Shown: piece by piece, positions 43,276 to 51,587 of the stretch
Position numbering within the stretch: the stretch's first letter is position 1
Layout: every line of letters starts with the position of its first letter
Assembly (NCBI GenBank): GCA_937874695.1
Contig: CALNAJ010000027.1
Location: 1 to 64,000, forward strand
Direction of reading: 5' to 3'
Length of the DNA stretch: 64,000 bases
Source: an uncultured Lactobacillus sp.
Lineage (GTDB): Bacteria > Bacillota > Bacilli > Lactobacillales > Lactobacillaceae
Notes under the pieces: model-generated
What the model saw: only the letters and a program-made list of their open reading frames with translations
What the model was told of the DNA's origin: nothing
Database searches by the model: none
Program-made: the position numbers and the translations under genes

Positions 43276-43998
43276 ATGAAGATTTTAGCAATTGATACAT
43301 CGAACCGTCCGCTCAGCGTTGCTGTCCTGGATGATGCCACAGTGTTGGCTGCCATCACAGTCACGGTTCATCAGAAACACGCGGAATACTTATTGCCAGA
43401 GATTGAACGGCTCTTGGCGATGGCAGAATTGAAGCCAACCGACCTGGACCGTGTCGTGGTTGCGGCAGGACCCGGTTCTTACACGGGAATTCGGATCGCC
43501 GTGACGACCGCTAAGACTTTGGCCGCAACGCTAAATATTGACATGGTCGCCGTCTCAAGCTTGGCGACCTTGGCTGCCAACGTGCCGGTTGAAGGCGCTC
43601 TAGTTGCCCCAATTTTCGATGCACGGAATCAAAATGCCTTTGCCGGACTGTACCGGATCAAGAATGGGGTGCCAACCGCCGTGATTGCGGATGCGCATAC
43701 CGCCGTTGCGGACTTTCTGGCCGCAGTCAACAAGTACGGCGAGCCCGTGTGGTTCCTAGGTGATGCCGCCAACTTTAATGACTTGATTGCCACCACGATT
43801 TCCGCAGCCACGCCGGCCATCAGCCCATGGCTGAATTTACCGCAAGTGGCGACGATTGGCCTGCTGGGGCAGAAGTTGACCCCCGTGAGTGATGTTGATC
43901 GGTTCGTGCCGAACTACCTACGTTTGACGCAAGCCGAAGCCGAATGGCGTGCTAAGAACCCAGAAGAGGATACCGAATCGTATGTTGAAAAAATTTAA
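43276..43998 (+). CDS. tsaB: tRNA t6A synthesis protein TsaB
   Basis: A 240-residue ASKHA-fold partner of TsaD in making t6A37 of ANN-decoding tRNAs. MKILAIDTSNRPLSVAVL, HAEYLLPEIERLL and AAGPGSYTGIRIAVTTAKTLA are typical. Start ATG 43276 gives the canonical N-terminus; an in-frame ATG at 43255 is an alternative. Overlaps rimI by 17 bases. Confidence 0.93.
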   Translation: MKILAIDTSNRPLSVAVLDDATVLAAITVTVHQKHAEYLLPEIERLLAMAELKPTDLDRVVVAAGPGSYTGIRIAVTTAKTLAATLNIDMVAVSSLATLAANVPVEGALVAPIFDARNQNAFAGLYRIKNGVPTAVIADAHTAVADFLAAVNKYGEPVWFLGDAANFNDLIATTISAATPAISPWLNLPQVATIGLLGQKLTPVSDVDRFVPNYLRLTQAEAEWRAKNPEEDTESYVEKI

Positions 43999-44626
43999 AA
44001 ATTGGTATAAAAATGTATTTGGCAGTCGGCGAGAAGTCGTACGCGAGGAGACCATGGACGTTAAAAACCATCGGGTCGAAATTCACGATGTCACGTATTT
44101 CGTGGCTAAGGCCCTGTTTACCGATATTCCAGAAATGATTGAAATCGAGCGGGCCGTGTACTCAGGTCAAGCCCCATGGGATTCGACGGCCTTCGCCAAC
44201 GAACTCCGGCGGAATAAGGACCGTTTGTACTTGGTTATTCGTAAGAATGACAAGTTGCTGGCATTCATTGGAAGCACCTTCGATGAACGTAATCGAGATG
44301 CCCACATCACGAACATCGCTGTTTTGCCAGAGTATCAGGGCAAGGGCCTCGGTCGTTTCCTGCTGGGAATCATGATCAAGAAGGCGCGTAAGCTGAATTA
44401 TAAGACGGTCAGCTTGGAAGTCCGGGTATCCAACAAGAGTGCCCAACGGCTCTACCGTGATCTGCAGTTTGAACAGACCGGTATCAAGCGGGGCTACTAC
44501 TTTGGTGACCATGAAGACGCCGCTGACATGGTGTTGTACCTCAACGAAAATGAGGATGAGGCCACGGCGGACACTGACGATACGCAGGATAAGAACGCGG
44601 CACCGCAGACGCGTGAACAGAATTAA
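43982..44626 (+). CDS. rimI: ribosomal protein S18 alanine N-acetyltransferase RimI
   Basis: A 214-residue GNAT acetyltransferase. The acetyl-CoA motif VLPEYQGKGLGRFLLG and VRVSNKSAQRLYRDLQFEQTG are clear. An N-terminal basic extension (about 35 residues) and an acidic C-terminal tail (about 25 residues) go beyond the usual 150-residue core. In the tsaB-rimI-tsaD set. Start ATG 43982 overlaps tsaB. Confidence 0.88.
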   Translation: MLKKFKNWYKNVFGSRREVVREETMDVKNHRVEIHDVTYFVAKALFTDIPEMIEIERAVYSGQAPWDSTAFANELRRNKDRLYLVIRKNDKLLAFIGSTFDERNRDAHITNIAVLPEYQGKGLGRFLLGIMIKKARKLNYKTVSLEVRVSNKSAQRLYRDLQFEQTGIKRGYYFGDHEDAADMVLYLNENEDEATADTDDTQDKNAAPQTREQN

Positions 44627-44640
44627 GAACGACACATCAA

Positions 44641-44672
44641 GGCGGGCTAGGCATCGGGCCACCCGCTTTTTG
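44641..44672 (+). terminator. terminator after rimI
   Basis: GGCGGGC...CCCGC stem followed by TTTTTG. Confidence 0.65.
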
Positions 44673-44778
44673 TGTGCGGTGGGGTGCTAATCGCGTTTAG
44701 GAACTTTCACCTTTTCGTGGTATAGTTAATCCCGGAATTGAAGTCGAATTCGTTAAGTGAACGACCAATCTAGGATGT

Positions 44779-44832
44779 GGAACTAACCAAAGTTAAGATA
44801 ACTAACGCGTTATTCTTATTTTGGTTAGTTCC
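44779..44832. repeat. long inverted repeat in the tsaD upstream region
   Basis: GGAACTAACCAAA (44779-44791) and TTTGGTTAGTTCC (44820-44832) form a perfect 13-bp stem that continues inward with TAAGATAAC/GTTATTCTTA. An extended -10 TGG-TATAGT (TATAGT at 44721-44726) lies about 50 bases upstream, so the hairpin may sit in the tsaD leader. No T-run follows, so it is not a terminator. Confidence 0.8.
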
Positions 44833-44977
44833 ATGTGGCCTAGTGGTTGAACGAGATAGTTAAAAATAGAAATAGTAGATAAATGAGAAAAATATTGTTT
44901 GGTAGTGTGGGTTAAGTAGATGTCAGCTATAAAATACTGATGGCGGTGTATGGGGGTTAAGCCTGTGTGAGCCGTGA

Positions 44978-45140
44978 GGGTGGTGGCAATAGGCCCAGCT
45001 GTGGGAATTCTCTTAGCGGCTGTGCCGCTTAGAGAATTGGTGACTTTGAAACTCGGTTCGCAGAGGTTCAAAGCAAGCCCAGAGACCGTTCTTTGGCTCT
45101 GGGCGTCCGCCCTCAGCGTTCCGGTCTATTGCCGCCGCCC
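44978..45140 (-). repeat. structured intergenic repeat, divergent copy R5
   Basis: Minus-oriented copy ending 50 bases before tsaD. Outer stem GGTGGTGGCAATAG paired with CTATTGCCGCCGCC (GGCAATAG 44985-44992, CTATTGCC 45126-45133). P4 is a 15-bp hairpin AATTCTCTTAGCGGC (45006-45020) with GCCGCTTAGAGAATT (45024-45038), one mismatch. P3 CTTTGAA/TTCAAAG. P2 GCCCAGAG (45077-45084) with CTCTGGGC (45097-45104). Little primary identity to other copies but the same stem order. Confidence 0.75.
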
Positions 45141-45189
45141 GGTAAGGCGCAAATATAAGCTTAACCCAGTGCGAAGAGAAGGAAGAGGA

Positions 45190-46233
45190 GTGAGTCCAAC
45201 GGAAAAGCGAAATTTGATTTTAGCATTTGAATCGAGTTGTGACGAGACCAGTGTGGCGGTTATCGAGGATGGTCACAAGATCTTGTCCAACATCGTGGCG
45301 ACCCAGATTAAGAGTCACCAGCGGTTTGGCGGGGTCGTTCCCGAAGTTGCCAGTCGGCACCACATTGAAGAAGTGACGCTGTGCATCAAGGACGCTTTGG
45401 CTGAGGCTGAAGTTGGGTACGACGACTTGGACGCCGTTGCGGTAACGTACGGTCCTGGATTAGTCGGTGCCCTGTTGATCGGCGTCACGGCTGCCAAGAC
45501 GGTTGCCTTTGCGCACAACTTACCGTTGATTCCGGTCAATCACATGGCGGGGCACATCTACGCGGCCCGTTACGTGGAACCCATCGAATTTCCAGCATTA
45601 GCTTTGCTGGTTTCCGGCGGTCACACCGAGTTGGTTTACATGCCAGCCGAGAATCAATTTGAAATCATTGGTGAAACGCGTGATGACGCCGCCGGTGAGG
45701 CCTACGATAAGGTCGGCCGGGTCATGGGCGTTAACTACCCAGCCGGGAAGACTGTCGACGAGTGGGCCCATCAAGGGAAAGATACGTTCAAGTTCCCCCG
45801 AGCTATGGAAAAGGACGACAACTTTGACTTTAGCTTCAGTGGGTTGAAGAGTGCCTTTATCAACACGACGCATCATGCCGATCAGATCGGCGAAACGCTG
45901 AGCAAGCAGGATCTCTCTGCCAGCTTCCAGCAAGCCGTTGTGGATGTGCTGGCCGAAAAGACCAAGCATGCGTTGGCCGACTATCCCGTCCATCAGCTGA
46001 TCTTAGCCGGTGGGGTTGCCGCCAATAAGGGACTGCGTGAACGCTTAGAACGTGATCTGCAGAGAAACCCAACGACGCATTTGGTTAAAGCACCGCTGAA
46101 GTTGTGTGGCGATAACGCCGCCATGATTGGGGCTTTTGCCTACGTGGCGTACCAACATGGTGTCTTTGCCGATGCAACGTTGAATGCCGACCCAAGCTTG
46201 GAATTCGACTGGGCAGCAGATTCCGTTAAATAA
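45190..46233 (+). CDS. tsaD: tRNA N6-threonylcarbamoyladenosine transferase TsaD
   Basis: A 347-residue ASKHA metalloenzyme that transfers threonylcarbamoyl to A37 of tRNA. LAFESSCDETSVAV, VPEVASRHH, metal-binding HMAGHIYA and SGGHTEL are visible. Start GTG 45190 after AAGGAAGAGGAG; the frame is open upstream through repeat R5 but has no TsaD character. It is separated from rimI by 563 bases holding a promoter-like site, a long hairpin and R5. Confidence 0.95.
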   Translation: MSPTEKRNLILAFESSCDETSVAVIEDGHKILSNIVATQIKSHQRFGGVVPEVASRHHIEEVTLCIKDALAEAEVGYDDLDAVAVTYGPGLVGALLIGVTAAKTVAFAHNLPLIPVNHMAGHIYAARYVEPIEFPALALLVSGGHTELVYMPAENQFEIIGETRDDAAGEAYDKVGRVMGVNYPAGKTVDEWAHQGKDTFKFPRAMEKDDNFDFSFSGLKSAFINTTHHADQIGETLSKQDLSASFQQAVVDVLAEKTKHALADYPVHQLILAGGVAANKGLRERLERDLQRNPTTHLVKAPLKLCGDNAAMIGAFAYVAYQHGVFADATLNADPSLEFDWAADSVK

Positions 46234-46259
46234 TCATGATAAATAGAGGAGGACGTCCC

Positions 46260-47339
46260 ATGAATCAAGCCGAATTGTTTGCCTATCGCCTGTATCAGCA
46301 GGGATTGTTAACGACGAGCGCTGAATTGGCGGCGCCCTTTTTTAATATAGTGGGGATTCAGGCACAGAACCAGCGTGCCGCAGAGCTCAACGTGGCTTTG
46401 CAAACAGGGATAACTCGGCCGGAGCTACTGACGTTTTACGAGAAACAGGGCATCGTCCGGTCATGGGCCCAGCGGTGGACGATTCACTTAATGACATCCG
46501 CTGACTTGCGGCTGGTCGTGTCGGCCCGCCAAAATGAACGGCTGCCCAAGGCGTACTTCTTGGGTGCCGAAGAGCATGTGCGTGCGGCGGCTACTGCAAT
46601 TGACCAACTCTTGCAACAGACTGGGCGTTTGACGCGGGCCGCATATACCGCGCATTTGCAAACCACTTTTACTTGGTATGCTGAACGGCCGCATAACTTT
46701 GATTACGCTGTCCTACAGCTGCTGACGGCACAGGGTAAGTTGCAGATGGCGCCAAGTGTGAATGGTCAAGACTGGCTGCTTCTGGCGCCCACAGCACCCA
46801 CGCTATTGGATCAGCAGGTTGCGACGGCAGAATTGATTCGCCGGTACCTGCACGGTTTTGGTCCAGCGACGATGGCTGATTTTGTGAAATGGTCCGGCAT
46901 TAAGGTCAGTCAGGTAAAGCCAGCTTGGCAAACAGTTCTGCCAGAATTGACGCCCGTGGTGGTTGGACAGGAACAGCTTTGGACGATTGCCCCAATTTCT
47001 CCCGGGCAACTCACGGCGATTACGGATCAACTGGCTCATTTGACCGTGGTCGCGGCTGGTTTCAGTTCACCCATGACGGGCTACCGGGATAAATCCTGGT
47101 TGGCGCCAAAGCCGATACGCCAACAATTGTGGTCGAAGAACGGTATTCTCCGGGCACCGATTATCGCGAACAGTGTTGTGGCGGGCAAGTGGACGACACA
47201 AATCAGTCAGCGACAGATTGCGTTTGCAGTCGATAGCTGGGGGCCGTTCGATCAAAATCAATTAGAAGAGGGCTTCGACCGAGTGGCTCGGTTCTTAGGG
47301 CTCGACTACGCGGGCTTTACTGAAAAATCTGTATTCTGA
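46260..47339 (+). CDS. AlkZ-like winged-helix DNA glycosylase family protein
   Basis: A 359-residue protein of the HTH_42 winged-helix family that includes AlkZ and YcaQ/AlkX. Near the N-terminus FNIVGIQAQNQRAAEL carries Gln34-Ala-Gln36, the QxQ catalytic motif of the AlkZ branch rather than the QxD of YcaQ; the SWAQRWTIHLM and GPATMADFVKWSG stretches are also typical. The family unhooks DNA alkylation or interstrand crosslinks. Start ATG 46260, seven bases after GAGGAGG. The substrate here is unknown. Confidence 0.78.
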   Translation: MNQAELFAYRLYQQGLLTTSAELAAPFFNIVGIQAQNQRAAELNVALQTGITRPELLTFYEKQGIVRSWAQRWTIHLMTSADLRLVVSARQNERLPKAYFLGAEEHVRAAATAIDQLLQQTGRLTRAAYTAHLQTTFTWYAERPHNFDYAVLQLLTAQGKLQMAPSVNGQDWLLLAPTAPTLLDQQVATAELIRRYLHGFGPATMADFVKWSGIKVSQVKPAWQTVLPELTPVVVGQEQLWTIAPISPGQLTAITDQLAHLTVVAAGFSSPMTGYRDKSWLAPKPIRQQLWSKNGILRAPIIANSVVAGKWTTQISQRQIAFAVDSWGPFDQNQLEEGFDRVARFLGLDYAGFTEKSVF

Positions 47340-47359
47340 AATATTTGAATCTAACTAAA

Positions 47360-47407
47360 AACGCGCCGCAACAGTTCACGATTAAGTGAGTTGTTGCGGC
47401 GCGTTAT
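47360..47407. terminator. bidirectional terminator between convergent genes
   Basis: AACGCGCCGCAACA... pairs with ...TTGTTGCGGCGCGTT over about 20 bp (47360-47405), flanked by TTATTTG on the plus side and, read on the minus strand, GTTTTTAG. It ends both the AlkZ-like gene and ydiF. Confidence 0.88.
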
Positions 47408-47416
47408 TTGTTGCGA

Positions 47417-49369
47417 TTAATCGTCAAACTCTTCCAGTTCCAGACTCTTCTCCGTCCAGGCATCCTCAGTCTCGCTGAGTTGCGTGGTTACGGCTGTGAG
47501 CTGTTCCTGAAGATCGGCGAGTTTGCCAGCATCGTTAAAGTTTTCTTCCTTGCTCATTTCGGTTTCAACGGCGGTCTTTTGCTTTTCCAAGTCACCCATT
47601 TGATCTTCCAACGCGGTGACCTGACGACTTAGCTTACGTTTAGCTTTCGCCTGGTCCTTTTGCGCCTGGTAGTCAACTTGCGTCTGCTTGGGAACGTCGA
47701 TTGTGGGGTGAGCTGCCTCGGCTTCGGCAGCTTCCTTGGCGGCGTACGCATCCTGCTCGGCTTTCTTAGAGACGTAGTAATCGTAGTTTCCAAGATAGCG
47801 TGTGGTGCCTTCGGGGCTTAGCTCGACGACTTGAGTCGCCACTTGGTTGATGAAGTACCGGTCATGGGAAACGAATAGGATAGTCCCGTCGAATTCATTC
47901 AACGCGGTCTCCAAGACCTCACGACTGTCGATGTCCAAATGGTTGGTGGGTTCATCGAGCATGAGAAAGTTATCGTGTTGCAGGGCTAATTTCGTCAGTA
48001 ATAGACGGGCCCGCTCACCACCGCTCAGGCTGTGAACGCTCTTGTCGACATCGCTACCGGTGAAGAGAAAGCTACCAAGAATAGAGCGGATATCGCCCTC
48101 GGGGGTCGTAGGATGGTCGTCCCAGAGCTCATGGAGCACGGACTTCTTGTCGTGTAACGTGGCCTGATCCTGGTCATAGTAACCGGTGTCCACACCGGTA
48201 CCGAAGATAATCTGACCTTGAATGGCTGGAATCCGACCGAGAATCGTCTTAAGCAGGGTGGACTTGCCGATACCGTTGGGGCCAACGATGGCGACGGCCT
48301 GATGTTTCTTAATGTCCAGGGTAACGGGGGCCGCGAGAATCTGGCCATCGTACCCCACAGCACCGTTGACGACATCTAGCACAACGTTACCGCTCTGACG
48401 TTTCGGGTGGAAACTGAAGCGGGCAGCTTTCTCATCGCCTTCTGGCCGATCCATTTTGTCCATCTTTTCCAATTGCTTACGGCGGGCCTGGGCCCGTTTG
48501 GTCGTGGATGCCCGGACGATGTTCTTGTTGACGAAGTCTTCCAGTTTACCGATCTCGGCCTGTTGCTTGTCGTATTCCTTCCAGGCTAAACGCAATCGTT
48601 CCGCCTTAGCAGCGATGTAGTGCGAGTAATTACCGGGATAGTGGTCGAGGCCACCGTGAGCCATGTCATAGACGTCGTTGACCACGTGATCGAGGAAGTA
48701 CCGGTCATGGGAGACAACGAGAATGGCACCGGGATAACCTTGCAGGTAACCTTCCAACCAGGTCAACGTCTCAACGTCCAAGTGGTTGGTGGGTTCGTCC
48801 AAAATCAAGAGGTCGGGGCGTTCCAGCAGCAATTTAGCCAAGGCCAATTGGGTCCGTTGCCCACCGGAAAGTTCATTAATTGGCTTATCGTAGTAGCTTT
48901 CGTCAAATTCAAATCCGTGGAGCACACCGCGAATTTCGGCTTGATAGCCGTAACCATTTTGGTCGCTGAAATCTTGTTGGAGCTGATCGTAACTCGCCGA
49001 AACTTGTGCGAATTGTTCCTGATCGGCGGTCACGGTCGGGTCGCTCATTTGTTGTTCCAACGCATGCATCCGGTTTTCCATAGCGATGAGCTTGGCAAAG
49101 ACACTGAGCATTTCATTCCAGACGGTCTTGGTTGACGCGAGGCCAGCGTTCTGAGCTTGATAGCCCAGGGTCAAGCCACGTTTGGTCGTAATCTGACCGA
49201 CATCTGGGGTGGTTTCGCCAGCAATCATTTTTAATAGGGTTGATTTCCCCGCACCGTTACGGCCGACGAGGGCCACCCGTCCGTGCTCAGGAACGTCCAT
49301 ACTGACGTTTTCGAATAGGACGGCGGCACCGAAGCGCCGGGTAACTTGTTGGACTTGTAAAAGAATCAC
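47417..49369 (-). CDS. ABC-F family ribosome-associated ATPase (YdiF type)
   Basis: A 650-residue protein with two ABC domains and no membrane part. Walker A GRNGAGKST and GPNGIGKST, signatures LSGGQ and LSGGER, and an inter-domain linker with KLEDFVNKNIVRAS. C-terminal coiled coil (about 560-645). ABC-F proteins act on the ribosome in translation. Start chosen at GTG 49369 after AAAGGAGG. Neighbours tsaD, rex and groESL match the place of B. subtilis ydiF. Confidence 0.9.
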   Translation of the reverse strand: MILLQVQQVTRRFGAAVLFENVSMDVPEHGRVALVGRNGAGKSTLLKMIAGETTPDVGQITTKRGLTLGYQAQNAGLASTKTVWNEMLSVFAKLIAMENRMHALEQQMSDPTVTADQEQFAQVSASYDQLQQDFSDQNGYGYQAEIRGVLHGFEFDESYYDKPINELSGGQRTQLALAKLLLERPDLLILDEPTNHLDVETLTWLEGYLQGYPGAILVVSHDRYFLDHVVNDVYDMAHGGLDHYPGNYSHYIAAKAERLRLAWKEYDKQQAEIGKLEDFVNKNIVRASTTKRAQARRKQLEKMDKMDRPEGDEKAARFSFHPKRQSGNVVLDVVNGAVGYDGQILAAPVTLDIKKHQAVAIVGPNGIGKSTLLKTILGRIPAIQGQIIFGTGVDTGYYDQDQATLHDKKSVLHELWDDHPTTPEGDIRSILGSFLFTGSDVDKSVHSLSGGERARLLLTKLALQHDNFLMLDEPTNHLDIDSREVLETALNEFDGTILFVSHDRYFINQVATQVVELSPEGTTRYLGNYDYYVSKKAEQDAYAAKEAAEAEAAHPTIDVPKQTQVDYQAQKDQAKAKRKLSRQVTALEDQMGDLEKQKTAVETEMSKEENFNDAGKLADLQEQLTAVTTQLSETEDAWTEKSLELEEFDD

Positions 49370-49745
49370 GGTGAGCCAACCTCCTTTAGTGGTTTTGTGT
49401 GTTCGTTTTTTAGAATTAAAGGTCCGCTGAAAATTGCTAGCCGGCGCGACGTTAAACAACGCCCATAATTCGCGGCAATTCGTCATTGCTTCCCATAGTC
49501 AGGCTAAAGCCGACCCTGATGACACAGGGGAGACAGCGGACACTGATACCCACTATTTTAGCATATTCTCGAGAGAGACCGAAATTACGATTTAAATAGT
49601 GAAAAAAACTTGCAAATTCTTTCACAAGATGAACGGTTATGCTATAATCTATAAGAAAGTTGATTTCACAATCCAGACAATTATTTAAATATGAGGCTAT
49701 CGCTTGTGAACGATAGCCAGTTTCTTTGATTAGGAGGTCTCGTTT
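49370..49745. promoter_or_regulatory. divergent promoter region of ydiF and rex
   Basis: For rex: TTTCAC (49620-49625), 17 bases, extended -10 TGC-TATAAT (TATAAT at 49643-49648). Its leader contains GGCTATCG (49695-49702) pairing with CGATAGCC (49711-49718), with TTGTGAA in the loop. TTTCACAA near 49661 and 49620 and TTGTGAA at about 49704 are Rex half-site-like, though not arranged as a full operator. For ydiF on the minus strand: extended -10 TGC-TAAAAT near 49553. Confidence 0.6.
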
Positions 49746-50384
49746 TTGACAGAACAAAAAATTCCCCGGGCGACCGCCAAGCGCTTGCCCATCTACTACC
49801 GTTACCTTAACATTTTACTCGACGCCGACAAAACCCGGGTGTCTTCGACTGAATTGTCCGAAGCCGTTAAGGTCGATTCCGCTACAATTCGTCGGGACTT
49901 CTCGTACTTTGGGGCCCTCGGTAAACGGGGCTATGGGTATGACGTTGAAAGTTTGATTAAGTTCTTTAAGAAGATTTTGAATCAGGACCGCTTAACGAGT
50001 GTCGCCCTGATTGGGGTCGGGAACTTAGGCCACGCCCTGTTGAACTTTAATTTTCATCAGGACAGCAACGTGCGGATCAGTGCCGCCTTTGACGTGAAGC
50101 AAGAGATTGCCAACACGATTCAAAGTGGGGTGCCCATCTATCCGATGACGGATCTGCGAACGCAGCTGGAAGAACAACAGATTGAAGTGGCCATCTTGAC
50201 CGTCCCATCCCAAGTGGCGCAAGAGGTAACCGATGAAGCCGTGTCTGGCGGCGTCAAAGGTATCTTGAACTTCACACCACTGCGGATCACCGTGCCAAAG
50301 GGCGTTCGCGTCCAAAACGTGGACTTGACCAACGAGCTCCAAACGTTGATCTACTTCCTGGAACACTACAATAATTTAAGTTAA
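49746..50384 (+). CDS. rex: redox-sensing transcriptional repressor Rex
   Basis: A 212-residue NADH/NAD+-sensing repressor. N-terminal winged helix (residues 1-80, VDSATIRRDFSYFGALGKRGYGY) and a Rossmann domain with IGVGNLGHALL. Rex controls fermentative dehydrogenase genes. TTG start after GGAGG. Located before groESL as in B. subtilis. Confidence 0.95.
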   Translation: MTEQKIPRATAKRLPIYYRYLNILLDADKTRVSSTELSEAVKVDSATIRRDFSYFGALGKRGYGYDVESLIKFFKKILNQDRLTSVALIGVGNLGHALLNFNFHQDSNVRISAAFDVKQEIANTIQSGVPIYPMTDLRTQLEEQQIEVAILTVPSQVAQEVTDEAVSGGVKGILNFTPLRITVPKGVRVQNVDLTNELQTLIYFLEHYNNLS

Positions 50385-50390
50385 TGGTTA

Positions 50391-50425
50391 AATCGCAGTC
50401 CCTATTTGGGGATTGCGATTTTTTT
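50391..50425 (+). terminator. terminator of rex
   Basis: AATCGCA (50391-50397) with TGCGATT (50414-50420), inner TCCC/GGGG, then TTTTT. Confidence 0.88.
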
Positions 50426-50441
50426 ATTGTTTCTATAATCT

Positions 50442-50632
50442 CGTCTGCGGCTGCCAGAGTTTCCGCCTGCCATGGGGACGCTTCAGACTGGGAGATCACC
50501 AGTCTTCTCGCTCGATTTGAAGCCTCGAAAATCATGAGTCTTCAAAGTCGCCCGTGCTGTAAGCTGGCTTCAGAATGAATCGCCAGCTAACACCACCGCC
50601 ACGGCCGGCTACAACTCTGACCTCCTCCGGCT
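50442..50632 (+). repeat. structured intergenic repeat, copy R6
   Basis: Plus-oriented copy. Outer stem CAGAGTT (50455-50461) with AACTCTG (50613-50619). P2 AGACTGG (50485-50491) with CCAGTCT (50499-50505). P3 TTTGAAG/CTTCAAA. P4 GCTGGC (50563-50568) with GCCAGC (50582-50587), fully compensated relative to CTGAC/GTCAG of R1. Confidence 0.85.
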
Positions 50633-50799
50633 CTGATTGTATGCGGTCAATCCTAAATGGAGAACAGTTGTCCTAGTTGTGTCATGCGAGGGAGTGTCTC
50701 TAGCGGTTAGTGTTCCCACATTGTTGGGAGGATGAGTTCAGCATAGAACTTCATTATTCCGGGACTGACTCAGCTGGTGCTTAGGATAAAAACACGCTT

Positions 50800-50993
50800 A
50801 GCCGGAGGAGGTCAGAAATGGCGCCAGCCGTGACAGCGGTGTTAGTCCGGGCGCTTGGGCCTTCTCGGACTTACAGCGCGAGACGTGTTTGGAAGCTCAC
50901 GTGAACTTCGCGAGATTTCAAACCGAGCCGGAAGACCGCTTTTTGGCTGGAGGCGGTCCCCACAGCGGCAGAATTTCTGACAGCCGCAGGCGA
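50800..50993 (-). repeat. structured intergenic repeat, copy R7
   Basis: Minus-oriented copy facing R6 across 165 bp. Outer stem GTCAGAAAT (50811-50819) with ATTTCTGAC (50973-50981). P4 AGTCCG (50844-50849) with CGGACT (50866-50871). The spacer between R6 and R7 holds only small hairpins (for example CCCA/TGGG near 50720) and no gene. Confidence 0.85.
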
Positions 50994-51111
50994 CAATTTT
51001 TATCCCATGGTAAAAGTCATCTAGACCAGAGACGCTGCCATTTGGAAAATCTAAAATTCGCTAAGCCTCTCAGCCACACCGGATAGCGCATGGTAGGGGG
51101 ACGGAATCGGT

Positions 51112-51160
51112 GAATTTGTTTGTCAAATTCCTTGATTTTTAGAGGGAAAAACCATATATT
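51112..51160 (+). promoter_or_regulatory. groESL promoter with adjacent inverted repeat
   Basis: TTGATT (51132-51137), 17-base spacer, TATATT (51155-51160). Directly before the -35 is GAATTTG (51112-51118) with CAAATTC (51124-51130), a perfect 7-bp inverted repeat that might bind a second regulator. Confidence 0.7.
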
Positions 51161-51172
51161 AGATATTGTTGA

Positions 51173-51199
51173 TTAGCACTTATGTTAGTCAAGTGCTAA
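51173..51199 (+). promoter_or_regulatory. CIRCE operator (HrcA binding site)
   Basis: TTAGCACTT-N9-AAGTGCTAA, a perfect 9-9-9 inverted repeat just after the expected transcription start. HrcA represses groESL through this element; hrcA itself is not in the window. Confidence 0.95.
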
Positions 51200-51234
51200 C
51201 AGTGCTAATAAGTAAGTTCATTGGAGGGATTCAA

Positions 51235-51519
51235 GTGTTAAAACCATTAGGAGACCGCGTCATTTTGGATCAACCAGAAGAAGAAGAAACCACGGTTGGC
51301 GGCATTGTGCTCGCAAGTAATGCTCAAGAAAAGCCACAAACGGCAAACGTTGTAGCTGTCGGTGATGGCCGTGTGTTAGACAATGGCGAAAAGGTAGCCC
51401 CAGCTGTTAAAGTTGGCGACAAGGTGTTGTTCGACAAGTATTCCGGTACCGAAGTTAAGTACCAAGACACGACTTACCTTGTTTTACACGAAAAGGACTT
51501 AGTCGCAGTCGTCGACTAA
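51235..51519 (+). CDS. groES: co-chaperonin GroES
   Basis: A 94-residue co-chaperonin that caps GroEL. LKPLGDRVILDQPEEEETTVGGIVL with the mobile loop, and DKVLFDKYSGTEVK. GTG start 51235, seven bases after GGAGGG; the open frame continues upstream through CIRCE but is not coding. First gene of groESL. Confidence 0.97.
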   Translation: MLKPLGDRVILDQPEEEETTVGGIVLASNAQEKPQTANVVAVGDGRVLDNGEKVAPAVKVGDKVLFDKYSGTEVKYQDTTYLVLHEKDLVAVVD

Positions 51520-51587
51520 TCCCGTTTCCACTTAAAGAAGACTATCCAAGATAATTCAAAAATTTTAGTATGAGGTGAATTTTTAAA

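Noticed and set aside
44974..45189. Open frame extending tsaD upstream through R5
   Set aside because: It crosses a structured repeat, has no TsaD similarity, and a good ribosome-binding site precedes GTG 45190.
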